Of a DNA stretch of 36,426 nt, positions 23,510 through 31,466 are shown in pieces; the first letter of the stretch is position 1; each line of letters begins with the position of its first letter. Location: the NCBI GenBank assembly GCA_003171255.1, contig PMYK01000042.1, positions 51,583-88,008 on the forward strand. Direction: 5' to 3'. The notes under the pieces were generated by a model. The model saw only the letters and a program-made list of their open reading frames with translations, made no database searches and was not told where the DNA came from. A program made the translations under genes and the position numbers. The stretch is from Chloroflexota bacterium (GTDB lineage Bacteria > Chloroflexota > Limnocylindria > Limnocylindrales > CSP1-4).

Positions 23510-24666
23510 GCCTTGGCGCCTCCCCGCGATGCGGGCTGCAGTAGCTTCTTGGTGGCCTCCTGGACCACCTTGCCTCCGAATGTGATCACGGTAGCGGCTG
23601 TGACCTCGTCCTCGAAGTCGAATCGAAGCTCGCCAACCGTCACGAAGTTGAGAAGCAGGTTGGATATGTTGCGCGCGTAGAACACACTCGCGCCGGTCGG
23701 CATCGAAGCGGGGAGATTGAGCGGGGCATGAATGGCGACGCCGTTGGGGGTGGTCGTCACCTTGCCCGGCCTCGACAGTTCGCAGTTGCCACCGAGGTCG
23801 CTGGCGGCCATGTCGATGATGATCGAGCCGGCCTTCATGCACTCGACCGCGGCAGCGGTTACCAGCACCGGCGGCCGCCGGCCGGGGACCTGGGCGGTCG
23901 TGATCACCACGTCATGCGAACCGATGATGTCGTTCAGCTCGTCCTGCTGCGCGGTCTGCTCTGCGGGCGTCAGGGCGCGGGCGTAGCCGCCCTGGCCGGC
24001 GCCATCGACGGCCGATCGCAGGGTGATGAATTGCGCGCCCAGCGACTCGGCCTGCTCTCGGGTCTCGGCCCGGACGTCGTAGGCCTTGACCTGCGCGCCG
24101 AGCCGGCGCGCCGTGGCGATGGCCTGCAGGCCCGCGACCCCCACGCCCAGGACGAGGACGTTGGCCGGTCTGGCCGTGCCGGCCGGCGTCGTCAGCAGGG
24201 GGAAGTAGCGGCCGAAGGCCTCCGCGGCGACGAGGACCGCCTTGTAGCCGGCCACATTGGCCTGCGACGAGAGGGCGTCCATTCCCTGCGAACGTGTCAG
24301 CGTCCGAGGTATGGCGTCCAGGCTGATGGCTGTCACCTGCAGGCGAGCCAGCTCCGTCATCGCCTCAGGGTCGAGCAGCGGGGCAAGCATGCCGATGACG
24401 ACCTGGTCCGGACGGAGAAGCTTCATCTCGGCGGGCGTGGGGCGGTGGATGCGAAGGATCACATCCGACTGCGCGTAGAGGTTGGTGGTGGTGACGATCT
24501 TCGCCCCGGCCTCTGCGTAGTCGATGTCGGGGAATGACGCCTCGGCGCCGGCGCCGCGCTCCACGAGCACATTCAAATCGGCGGCTCGCAGCTTCTCGAT
24601 CGCATCGGGAACCAGCGCGACACGGCGCTCTCCCGCTGCGGTCTCCTTGGCGACGCCAACTCTCAT
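23506..24666 (-). CDS. pntAA: NAD(P) transhydrogenase subunit alpha part 1
   Basis: A 386-residue soluble NAD(H)-binding subunit related to alanine dehydrogenase. It starts MRVGVAKETAAGERRVALVPD, carries RSQGMDALSSQANVAGYKAV at 125-144, the Rossmann loop VLVLGVGVAGLQA, the NAD-site AYDVR and the later PGRRPPVLVT and VIIDMA-type region (SIIIDMAASDLGGNCE). It transfers hydride from NADH in domain I. The ATG at 24666 has AGGTGAT 5-7 nt upstream. First gene of the pntAA-pntAB-pntB operon. A candidate promoter is TAGACT (24781-24786) with GCGACA 18 nt further upstream, leaving a leader of about 108 nt. Confidence 0.96.
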   Translation of the reverse strand: MRVGVAKETAAGERRVALVPDAIEKLRAADLNVLVERGAGAEASFPDIDYAEAGAKIVTTTNLYAQSDVILRIHRPTPAEMKLLRPDQVVIGMLAPLLDPEAMTELARLQVTAISLDAIPRTLTRSQGMDALSSQANVAGYKAVLVAAEAFGRYFPLLTTPAGTARPANVLVLGVGVAGLQAIATARRLGAQVKAYDVRAETREQAESLGAQFITLRSAVDGAGQGGYARALTPAEQTAQQDELNDIIGSHDVVITTAQVPGRRPPVLVTAAAVECMKAGSIIIDMAASDLGGNCELSRPGKVTTTPNGVAIHAPLNLPASMPTGASVFYARNISNLLLNFVTVGELRFDFEDEVTAATVITFGGKVVQEATKKLLQPASRGGAKA

Positions 24667-24780
24667 AGCGATATCACCTGCTGTACGCGTCTTGGATCGG
24701 CCCGCTCAGGGCGCCGGCGTCCCAAGAACGCCGAGCGTCTGCGGGGACGCAGGGCGTCCGTACAGGAAGGACGCTAGCGA

Positions 24781-24810
24781 AGTCTAGCCGGGCCAGGCCG
24801 GCCGTGTCGC
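24781..24810 (-). promoter_or_regulatory. Candidate pnt operon promoter
   Basis: Minus strand GCGACA (24805-24810), 18-nt spacer, TAGACT (24781-24786). The -35 matches only in its GACA half. The predicted transcript starts near 24774. Confidence 0.4.
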
Positions 24811-24823
24811 CGCGACGGCCCCT

Positions 24824-24848
24824 GGCCCGGATCCACCGGATCCGGGCC
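24824..24848. repeat. Perfect 11-bp inverted repeat
   Basis: GGCCCGGATCC, loop ACC, GGATCCGGGCC. There is no T-run on either side, so it is not an obvious terminator. It sits between the promoters of two divergent genes and could be an operator or a structural element. Confidence 0.6.
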
Positions 24849-24933
24849 CCGCAGCAGGCGCGTCGCCACACTTCCGATGCCCGTGGCGCAACATCGCCCG
24901 AATGACACACCTAGTCACATGTCAACAAAAGCG

Positions 24934-24939
24934 TATAGT
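24934..24939 (+). promoter_or_regulatory. Candidate -10 element for the gene at 25008
   Basis: TATAGT, a 5-of-6 match to the consensus, but the region 17 nt upstream (ctagtc) is a poor -35. Confidence 0.4.
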
Positions 24940-25007
24940 CGATGCGCCATCGCCCATAAGTCGGGCGGGCAATGTCTGCGGCCCTACGCTGGGAGAGAGG
25001 AAGAAAG

Positions 25008-25343
25008 ATGGTCACAGTCAGGAAGGCCGACCCGGCACTCATGGATAGAGGAACACCGAGACCTCGTGAGTTGAGCGCGGCAGCTCGCGAGCGCGAGCAG
25101 CAGCAGCGGCAGTTCAAGAGACTCATCGGCCAGCTCAAAGGACCGGAGCAGGTATTCGAAGTCCGGCTCGATTCAAGCGAGAAGCCGATCACCATTCGCC
25201 AGCGTCTCCTTCGAGTCGCTGCCGAGGCCAACGTCGAGATTGCCGTCCGCAAGCACGGCGATGGATTCCTGGTTGGTCTGCTCACACCTGAGCGACGCAC
25301 CAATCGAGGTCGGCGAGCGGCTGGAGCGGCGCCCAAAATCTGA
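25008..25343 (+). CDS. Small basic protein of unknown function
   Basis: An 111-residue soluble, basic protein. Residues 28-48 form a Glu/Gln/Arg-rich helix (SAAAREREQQQRQFKRLIGQL); residues 58-95 look like a small alpha/beta domain (VFEVRLDSSEKPITIRQRLLRV, IAVRKHGDGFLVGLL); the tail is Arg/Gly-rich. The helix-containing, highly basic character would suit nucleic-acid binding, but no known motif supports it. The ATG at 25008 has AGGAAG about 4-6 nt upstream. It is followed by another unrecognised gene 80 nt downstream in the same direction. Confidence 0.75.
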   Translation: MVTVRKADPALMDRGTPRPRELSAAAREREQQQRQFKRLIGQLKGPEQVFEVRLDSSEKPITIRQRLLRVAAEANVEIAVRKHGDGFLVGLLTPERRTNRGRRAAGAAPKI

Positions 25344-25423
25344 CGGCGGGACGATCGCGAGGCCGGCGGGATTGACGCGCAGTACGCCATGATCGCGACG
25401 AGACGGGCGTGCGTGTGGGCTCG

Positions 25424-26782
25424 ATGACCTCGGGAAAATGGGGTATCCCTCGGGTGAGCGCAGATCCCAGCAGCCCCACTAGTGCGGACGAGACGCCCAC
25501 GCCAGCGGCCGAGGCCGCGGTTGAACCGGCGGGCCGCCGAAGTCGCCTGGTGGAAATCCGTTGCGGGTTCGCCGACATGGCCCGGAAGGAGGCGGAGGCG
25601 GCCTCGGCGCGCGTCGTCGAGGCGAGGAAGCTGTGCGACGAACAGGCCGCCGCCATCGCCCGTGCCCAGGCTGCCATCGATCCGGCCGCGACGCATGTCG
25701 CCAAAGAACAGGCTCATCTCTCTTTCCGCGCCGCCGTCGCCGCTGCGCGCGATCGAGGCCAGATCGAGACCGCCGCGAACGGCTGGCTGAAGGAGATCAA
25801 CCGGATCAACAACGACGGTCGCCTCGCCCAGGCACGCATCAAGCACGAGCGCGAAACGGCTGACGTGCTTCTTTCACAACTGGACGGTGTGTCCGACACG
25901 GCCGAGGCAAGCGCGAGGATGGCCGCGGCCGCCCTGGAGGCTTGCCGCGAAACCCGCGAGGCCCTTACGGCTCACGCCGCCGAGGGAGAGGAGGAGCTGC
26001 AGGCGACCGCCGCTACGGGCCCGGCCGAATCACCCAGCGGGCCGAGTCCCGCCCTCGGGCTGGTTGCATCGGCGCTGCCGGAACCGGCGGTCGCGGATGA
26101 CCCGACGAGACCGGCCGAGACGCTTGCAGGTCCCGGGCCGACCGCCGTCTCGCCGTCGATGTCGACCGCTCCTCCCGCCGAGGAAGACCGGCCCTCGACG
26201 GATTGGCTCGTCATCGACATCCGGGCGCCCCACCCGCAGGCCATCGTCAGGTTGATTCGCCGCGATGGTCGAACGATGAGCACACTGGTCGATCGACTCG
26301 CCGGCACCGACAGCACCGCCCGGAGCGGCTGGCAGCTTCTTCTATCCGATTTCGTCGACTCGGTCGTGGCCGCCGCAATCGACGAGTTCTGCTTCGAGTT
26401 TCCGGATGGCCACCCGTTCTGGAGCCAGTTCTCTCAAGAGCAGTCTCGAGACGTGGCGCGAGGCCTGGCGGCGCTCGGCTTTCGCTACGATCGCTTCGAA
26501 GGGTTCGCCGACGGCCGGGTGCCCATTCAGCGCGACCTCGCTCTTGCGGTCGGCCAGGCGGGGCTCCTGCCGGTCAGGGTGCGCCACTGGCCTCGGCCGG
26601 AGGAGACCGCGGAGCTATTCCGGGATGTTCGCGTCTCGGCCGATGCGTTCATCGCGTCTCGGGCGTCGGCCCTCACCCTGGGCGAGCTCGTGAGACTCCT
26701 GGGCCGCAGGGCTGAGTTCCTGGCCGACCTCTGGAATGAATGGCCCCGGGTTCGACCGCTCCTGTTCTCCACGAGCCTCTGA
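25424..26782 (+). CDS. Unknown protein: helical N-terminal half, disordered linker, novel C-terminal domain
   Basis: About 452 residues from the ATG at 25424; a GTG at 25454 is an equally possible start, and no Shine-Dalgarno sequence decides. Residues 40-190 are Ala/Glu/Arg-rich and predicted helical, probably coiled coil (KEAEAASARVVEARKLCDEQ and similar). Residues 195-265 are Pro/Ala/Ser-rich linker. The last 185 residues form a compact domain (DWLVIDIRAPHPQAIVRLIRRDG, later FCFEFPDGHPFW and GFRYDRFEGFADGRVPI) that I cannot place in a family. No signal peptide or membrane span is seen. It converges with the PIG-L gene with 5 nt between stops. Confidence 0.75.
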   Translation: MTSGKWGIPRVSADPSSPTSADETPTPAAEAAVEPAGRRSRLVEIRCGFADMARKEAEAASARVVEARKLCDEQAAAIARAQAAIDPAATHVAKEQAHLSFRAAVAAARDRGQIETAANGWLKEINRINNDGRLAQARIKHERETADVLLSQLDGVSDTAEASARMAAAALEACRETREALTAHAAEGEEELQATAATGPAESPSGPSPALGLVASALPEPAVADDPTRPAETLAGPGPTAVSPSMSTAPPAEEDRPSTDWLVIDIRAPHPQAIVRLIRRDGRTMSTLVDRLAGTDSTARSGWQLLLSDFVDSVVAAAIDEFCFEFPDGHPFWSQFSQEQSRDVARGLAALGFRYDRFEGFADGRVPIQRDLALAVGQAGLLPVRVRHWPRPEETAELFRDVRVSADAFIASRASALTLGELVRLLGRRAEFLADLWNEWPRVRPLLFSTSL

Positions 26783-26787
26783 GTGGG

Positions 26788-27576
26788 TCAGGCTCCGGGC
26801 TTCTCGGCGGTGGGGGCAACCTGGTTCTCAGAGATCTCCTCTGGATCCTGATCGAGTACCACGAGCCGGTATCCCTCGGCGGCGGCGACGCCGATGCGCT
26901 CGCCCTGCTCCTTCATCCGGACGCGGACTCGGGCGAAGACCGCCTCGGGGTCGCCGAGCTGGCTGGCGTGTGATCGCAGCGCCTCGATCTTGCGGTCGGC
27001 GGTGGCCGAGACGTCGATCCAGACGTCGGGCTGGTTCGACCACATGAGATACAGCCGCCGGACGCGATGAGCCGCCAGGCCGTTCCGAGCGAGGGACGGG
27101 AAGGCCATCGGGTTGCGTGACGCCGGGTAGACGGCATCGACGGCAGCCATTGCGGCGGCTCGATGGTCCGTGTGGTTTATCCCGCCACCATCGTGGATCA
27201 CGACCTCGGGATCGCCACAGAAGACCGCGTCCGGCCTGAAGGTTCGAATCTCCCTGACCAGCATCTCGCGCAGGGGCAGGTCGTTGACCAGGCCTCCGTC
27301 GGGCTGGTGAAGGAACGTGACACCGGCATAGCCCACGATCTCGGCGGCGCGCCGCTGCTCGTCCTCTCGGGCCCGGGCCAGGTCGAGAGGATCGAGGTTG
27401 GGGTCCTCGCCTCCGGCGTCGCCCGACGTGCAGCAGACGAGCCAGCCTTCGGCCCCGGCGATGATCCAGGTCGAGGCCGCACCCGCCGGCCCGAAGTCGG
27501 CGTCATCCGGGTGGCCGACGATGACCATGAACCGCCGCGGTCGCCAGGTGTGGATCGCCGCCATTTGTTCGGTCAT
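26788..27576 (-). CDS. PIG-L family deacetylase (LmbE-like zinc enzyme)
   Basis: A 262-residue zinc-dependent N-acetylglucosaminyl deacetylase-fold protein. The signature GHPDDADFG (21-29) supplies zinc ligands His22 and Asp25 and the base Asp24, and the third ligand is in NHTDHRAA (134-141). The family removes acetyl groups from GlcNAc-containing molecules such as mycothiol and bacillithiol precursors or antibiotics; the substrate is not evident here, and no thiol-biosynthesis partner is adjacent. ATG at 27576 is used; ATG at 27564, 7 nt after a TATGAC hexamer, is an alternative. A much longer upstream open frame on this strand is not coding, since it covers the peroxiredoxin gene out of frame. 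Confidence 0.9.
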   Translation of the reverse strand: MTEQMAAIHTWRPRRFMVIVGHPDDADFGPAGAASTWIIAGAEGWLVCCTSGDAGGEDPNLDPLDLARAREDEQRRAAEIVGYAGVTFLHQPDGGLVNDLPLREMLVREIRTFRPDAVFCGDPEVVIHDGGGINHTDHRAAAMAAVDAVYPASRNPMAFPSLARNGLAAHRVRRLYLMWSNQPDVWIDVSATADRKIEALRSHASQLGDPEAVFARVRVRMKEQGERIGVAAAEGYRLVVLDQDPEEISENQVAPTAEKPGA

Positions 27577-27694
27577 ATACCCATCTCGATTGCCAAATCC
27601 TCGTTGTCGGAGGGCACCATCCAGGGGTGCCGCCCTCGTGCGGACCTCTGGAAGTCCAGTCCGCGTATTGCCGAGCCGAGTTATGATGCAGGCC

Positions 27695-27730
27695 GAGGCT
27701 TCGCTCGTCTCCCCCCACGTGCGAAGCCTC
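27695..27730. repeat. 10-bp inverted repeat in the bcp/PIG-L gap
   Basis: GAGGCTTCGC (27695-27704) and GCGAAGCCTC (27721-27730) around a 16-nt C-rich loop. On the plus strand a TATGAT hexamer lies just upstream (27682-27687). There is no T-run after the stem. The surrounding 281-nt gap (27577-27857) shows no gene. Confidence 0.5.
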
Positions 27731-27857
27731 TCTGCTTGCCCGCGACTGTACACGGACCGCGGGATTGAGGCTGCCGGTCGACTCGCGGTGCGGCCTGGGG
27801 GGCCCGGCGTGGGGGCTGGCGCCGGTCGCCTGGAGGCTTCGGTCGACCGCCTGTGGG

Positions 27858-28343
27858 TCACACGGGCGTAGCGCGGGCCTCTCGCAGCGCGGCCAGGACT
27901 TCGACGGCGTGGTCTTCCGGCTTGACCTTGGGCCAGACGTGGGCGATGCGCCCGTCCGGGCCTACCAGGAAGCTCGACCGCAGGATGCCCCAGTAGGTCT
28001 TGCCATAGTTGGTCTTCTCGCCCCAGGCGCCGAACGAATCCGCCACCGCGTGGTCCTCGTCGGCCAGGAGCGTGAACGGCAGCCCGTACTTGGCTCGGAA
28101 CGCGGCCTTGCTGGCAGGGCCCTGCGGGCTCAACCCCCAGACCTCCGTGTCGGCGTCTCGGAAAGCGGCGTCGTTGTCGCGGAACGAGCACGCCTCCTTG
28201 GTGCAGCCGGGTGTGTCGTCGGCTGGGTAGAAGTACACGATGGTGAAATGGCCTCGACGGGCAGACAGCCGGTGGGGTCTATCCTCGTCGTCGCGGAGCT
28301 CGAAATCAGGGGCGAGCTCGCCCGCCTTTGGCATTGCGTTCAT
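27858..28343 (-). CDS. bcp: Thiol peroxidase, Bcp/PrxQ peroxiredoxin
   Basis: A 161-residue peroxiredoxin. The active-site segment YPADDTPGCTKEACSFRD carries the peroxidatic Cys47 and the resolving Cys52, spaced as in E. coli Bcp, so an atypical 2-Cys mechanism with an internal disulfide is likely. Other family marks are GELAPDFELRDDE and GLPFTLLADED. It reduces hydrogen peroxide and organic hydroperoxides using thioredoxin. The ATG at 28343 starts 34 nt after the EcfT gene ends on the same strand, so it may be the last gene of the thiamin operon; a separate promoter cannot be excluded. Confidence 0.95.
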   Translation of the reverse strand: MNAMPKAGELAPDFELRDDEDRPHRLSARRGHFTIVYFYPADDTPGCTKEACSFRDNDAAFRDADTEVWGLSPQGPASKAAFRAKYGLPFTLLADEDHAVADSFGAWGEKTNYGKTYWGILRSSFLVGPDGRIAHVWPKVKPEDHAVEVLAALREARATPV

Positions 28344-28377
28344 CGCGTCAGGCTAGCAGCGAGCCGCGCCGATTGCG

Positions 28378-29163
28378 TCAGCGGGGCAAGACCAGCGCGG
28401 CCGCCGCGACGGCGAGAGCAACGGCCACGGTCAACAGGTCCCGCCAGCCGACGCGCAACTCGCGGAAATGGGTGCGGCGGATGCCGCTGTCGAAGCCCCG
28501 CGCGTCCATCGCCAGAGCCAGCCGCTCGGCCCGACGGATGGACGAGACGAGCATCACCAGCAGCCGGTCGCCGAGGTCGCGGGTGCGTCCAACTGCGCCT
28601 CGCGGTTGGATGCCACGCAGGCGACGGGCCGCCGAGATGACAGCCCAGTCGCCGGCCAGGATCGGGGCGACGCGCAAGGCGGCCAGCGTGCCGTAGGCGA
28701 ACCGGTCTGGGGCGTGCCACTGCTGGACCAGCGAGTCGGCCAGCCTCGTCGGATCCGACGGTCCGAAGACCAGGAGCGTCGTGAGGCCGATGACCACGAC
28801 CCGGATGCCGATGGCAAGCCCGGCGGATACGGCCGGCCCGGTTATGCGGATCGGCCCGAGCTCCACGAGGGCCGCAATCGAGCGGTCGGCATTCGAGCCA
28901 GAAAGCAGGATCGAAAAGACGGTCAGGCTCAAGATGGCGAGGCCAAGTGGCGCCAGTCGCCCGGGAATGCGGCGCAGGGGCAGGCCCGACCACAGCACCA
29001 GCGCCACAACAGCCGCGACGACAAGGCGAGTGGGAACTGCCGGGTCGAGGGTCACGATCGCGGCCACGAGCCAGGTCATCCCGGCCGTCAGCCTGGCCAC
29101 GGGCGTGACGCGGGTGAGGAACGCGGGGCGGACTGGGGCGAGCGGCGCGGGCAGCAAGCTCAT
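28378..29163 (-). CDS. ykoC: ECF transporter membrane subunit T (YkoC-like)
   Basis: A 261-residue EcfT/CbiQ-family protein with about five hydrophobic segments (VARLTAGMTWLVAAIVTL, RLVVAAVVALVLW, LAPLGLAILSLTVFSILL, AVSAGLAIGIRVVVIGLTTLL and a C-terminal one). The two cytoplasmic coupling helices show the Ala-Arg type signatures SAARRLRG and AMDARGFDSG that contact the ATPases. It links the YkoE substrate subunit to the double ATPase. Its ATG overlaps the stop of the ATPase gene (ATGA). Confidence 0.92.
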   Translation of the reverse strand: MSLLPAPLAPVRPAFLTRVTPVARLTAGMTWLVAAIVTLDPAVPTRLVVAAVVALVLWSGLPLRRIPGRLAPLGLAILSLTVFSILLSGSNADRSIAALVELGPIRITGPAVSAGLAIGIRVVVIGLTTLLVFGPSDPTRLADSLVQQWHAPDRFAYGTLAALRVAPILAGDWAVISAARRLRGIQPRGAVGRTRDLGDRLLVMLVSSIRRAERLALAMDARGFDSGIRRTHFRELRVGWRDLLTVAVALAVAAAALVLPR

Positions 29164-30860
29164 CGAGTCGTCTCCGCAAGAACCACGACGTCCCGCCATG
29201 GCTCCGCGAGCGCGTACGGTGGGTCGGCCAGGAACTGCGCCGGCCGTCCATCGAAGACAATCCGTCCTCGATCCAGGGCCACGACCCGATCGCAGGCGGG
29301 CAGGAGGCGTGGATCGTGAGTCGCCAGAAGCTGAGCCTGGCCCGTTGCCCTCAGTTCGTTGAGCAGTGAAATGACCGAATCAGTCCCGCGGCGGTCCAGA
29401 CCGAACGTCGGCTCGTCGAGGAGTAGAACCGCGGGCGGCCGAATCACGAGCCCGGCCAGACTGAGCCGGCGCTGCTCGCCCTGGCTTAAACGAAACGGAT
29501 TCTCGTCGGCCAGGTAGCCCAACCCGAATCGGGCCAGGACGCCATCCGCGTCCGGCGGCGGGCCGCCTTCTCGGCCTCGACGTCCACGGGCCGCCCGATC
29601 CGTGGCCAGCACCTCGTCCCGGGCGGTTCGAGCGACGAAACCCAGCTCCGGGTCCTGGAAGACGACCCCCACACGCGGGGCGATCTCCTCGGCCGGGAGA
29701 CGAGATGGGTCGCGCATCTCTTCCGCCAGCTCCCCGTCGACCGCGAGCGCCCGTAGCCGGACGCTGCCGCGGTCGGGCCGCCGCAGACCCGATAGGGCGA
29801 ACAGCAGTGTGGACTTGCCGGATCCGTTCGGTCCAACGATGGCCGTTCGCTCGCCGGCCATCGCTCGGAACGAGACGCCGTCGAGAGCCCGATGGGGTCC
29901 GTCCTCGTCGGCCGGGTAGTCGACCTGCAGGTCGGTGGCCTCGAGGAGTACCTGACGAGCGGCAGGCCCGGGGCCGTCGTCCACCGACTGCGACGCCGCC
30001 CTCGAGCTCAGGTTCGTGCCCTGCCAGGCATGTGGGATCCAGGCGCCGCTTCGCTCGAGCATCGCCACCGCGTTTCGATCGACGGCTCCGGCCCGCGAGA
30101 AGGCCAGCTGCCGGCCTTCGTCGTCCAGCAGCAGAACGTCGTCCGCCAACGGGAGGGCTGCCTCCAGCCGGTGCTCGATGAGGACGATCGTGTGCTCGCG
30201 GCGTCGAGCAAGGGCGGCCAGCTGCTCGAGGGTGGCGTACATGCCCGGTGGATCGAGGTTGGCCGTGGGCTCGTCGAAGACCAGCAGCGACGGTTGGGCC
30301 GCCAATACGTCGGCTATGGCCAGGCGCTGCTTCTCGCCACCGGAGAGGGTCGCGGTCCTGCGCCGGTCGAAGCCCGACAGACCCACCTGGCGAAGAGCCT
30401 CCGGCACTCGCGCCTGCATCCGATCTCTCGGCCAGGCGCGGTTCTCCAGCCCAAACGCCACCTCGTCGTCGACGCGGGTCATGACGAGCTGGCTGTCCGG
30501 ATCCTGGAAGACGAGTCCGACTCGCTCGCCGAGAACACGGGCGGGCGTTTCGGCGACATCCAGATCGCCGATACGCAGCTGACCACGCCAGTCGCCGGGA
30601 AGGACGTGTGGTACCAACCCGGCAAGCGCGCGGGCGAGGGTGCTCTTGCCCGACCCAGACGGGCCCAGGACGAGCAGCACGCGACCAGGCTCGAGCTCGA
30701 AAGTGAGCCCCTGGAGGGCCGGTCGAGTTCGGCCCGAATACGTCCAGCCGAGCCCGGCCGCTCGAATCGATGGCGGCCCGATTCGCGCCGGAGGTGCTGA
30801 TGAGGCTCCGACTTCCACGCCGGCGGGCCCCCGGTCGAGGCCCGGGTCTGCGGTCTTCAC
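29160..30860 (-). CDS. ykoD: ECF transporter fused double ATPase (YkoD-like)
   Basis: A 566-residue protein with two complete ABC ATPase domains in one chain. Domain 1: Walker A GPSGSGKST (66-74), Q-loop VFQDPDSQLV, signature LSGGEKQRL (172-180), Walker B LLVFDEPTANLD and switch His230. Domain 2: Walker A GPNGSGKST (343-351), Q-loop VFQDPELGFV, signature LSQGEQRRL (458-466), Walker B LLLDEPTFGLD and a switch His in ATHDPR. Both sites look intact. It powers uptake through YkoE and YkoC. The GTG at 30860 overlaps the ykoE stop (GTGA); the longer frame upstream is antisense-free but out of frame with ykoE and not coding. Confidence 0.94.
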   Translation of the reverse strand: MKTADPGLDRGPAGVEVGASSAPPARIGPPSIRAAGLGWTYSGRTRPALQGLTFELEPGRVLLVLGPSGSGKSTLARALAGLVPHVLPGDWRGQLRIGDLDVAETPARVLGERVGLVFQDPDSQLVMTRVDDEVAFGLENRAWPRDRMQARVPEALRQVGLSGFDRRRTATLSGGEKQRLAIADVLAAQPSLLVFDEPTANLDPPGMYATLEQLAALARRREHTIVLIEHRLEAALPLADDVLLLDDEGRQLAFSRAGAVDRNAVAMLERSGAWIPHAWQGTNLSSRAASQSVDDGPGPAARQVLLEATDLQVDYPADEDGPHRALDGVSFRAMAGERTAIVGPNGSGKSTLLFALSGLRRPDRGSVRLRALAVDGELAEEMRDPSRLPAEEIAPRVGVVFQDPELGFVARTARDEVLATDRAARGRRGREGGPPPDADGVLARFGLGYLADENPFRLSQGEQRRLSLAGLVIRPPAVLLLDEPTFGLDRRGTDSVISLLNELRATGQAQLLATHDPRLLPACDRVVALDRGRIVFDGRPAQFLADPPYALAEPWRDVVVLAETTR

Positions 30861-31453
30861 TCGTTCGCTGGGAATGCCTGCAGTGCCCCGGTCTGGCGGA
30901 TCGCCCGCACCAGCAGCCAGCCGCCGACTCCGGCAATCGTCACCGCCGAGAGCACGTCGAGCACCACTATGCCGACCTGGTACGGGACGTCGAAGCTGGA
31001 GTAGTAGACGGGCAGATCGTGGAGGGCCTCGCCCAGGCCCGCGCCGGCACCCGCCAGGGCGGCCACGAGCCAGCTGAAGTTGCGGTACAGCACAAAGGCG
31101 AATATCAGCTCGGCGCCTGCGCCCTGGACGAACCCAGACAGGAGGACGTCGAGACCCCACTGGTTGCCGAGGAGGACGGAAACGATCGCGGCCACCATCT
31201 CGGCGAAGATGGCGGCGCCGGGCTTTCTCACAACCAGCGGAGCGACCACCGCCGGCAGGAGCCAGACACCGCTGATGGCGTACTCGCCCGGGCTGGAGAG
31301 GAACGAGGCCCAGGGCCAGACGTAGACGTCCCAGAACCAGAAGACGACGCCGAAGGCGACGGCAAGGGCGGCCACGACGACGATGTCGACCGTCCGCCAG
31401 CGAGTCGATTCCGACGGACCGGCCGACGGCCTGGATGGCGAAAGCGTGCTCAC
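30857..31453 (-). CDS. ykoE: ECF transporter substrate-binding subunit YkoE (thiamin/HMP)
   Basis: A 198-residue integral membrane protein of the YkoE family, the substrate subunit for thiamin or its pyrimidine precursor. Family stretches include VVVAALAVAFGVVFWFWD, ISGVWLLPAVVAPLVVRKPGAA, EMVAAIVSVLLGNQWG and LLSGFVQGAGAELIFAF. The GTG at 31453 has AGGAG about 6 nt upstream and lies 13 nt after the thiN stop. The TPP riboswitch upstream supports a thiamin role. Whether thiamin or hydroxymethylpyrimidine is carried cannot be decided here. Confidence 0.93.
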   Translation of the reverse strand: MSTLSPSRPSAGPSESTRWRTVDIVVVAALAVAFGVVFWFWDVYVWPWASFLSSPGEYAISGVWLLPAVVAPLVVRKPGAAIFAEMVAAIVSVLLGNQWGLDVLLSGFVQGAGAELIFAFVLYRNFSWLVAALAGAGAGLGEALHDLPVYYSSFDVPYQVGIVVLDVLSAVTIAGVGGWLLVRAIRQTGALQAFPANE

Positions 31454-31466
31454 AATGGACTCCTGA

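Larger units (their letters stand above)
24667..25007. other. Divergent intergenic region between pntAA and an unknown gene
   Basis: No gene is seen. On the minus strand it holds a candidate pnt promoter (24781-24810). It also has a perfect 11-bp inverted repeat GGCCCGGATCC/GGATCCGGGCC (24824-24834 and 24838-24848, loop ACC). On the plus strand a TATAGT hexamer lies at 24934-24939, about 70 nt before the ATG at 25008. Confidence 0.5.

Noticed and set aside
24920-24925. Perfect minus-strand TTGACA
   Set aside because: The matching -10 position 17-18 nt downstream reads TTCGGG or similar, so it is unlikely to be a working sigma70 promoter.
27577-28191. Upstream extension of the PIG-L frame
   Set aside because: It overlaps the Bcp peroxiredoxin gene out of frame and is Arg/Pro-rich; PIG-L proteins start close to the HPDD motif.
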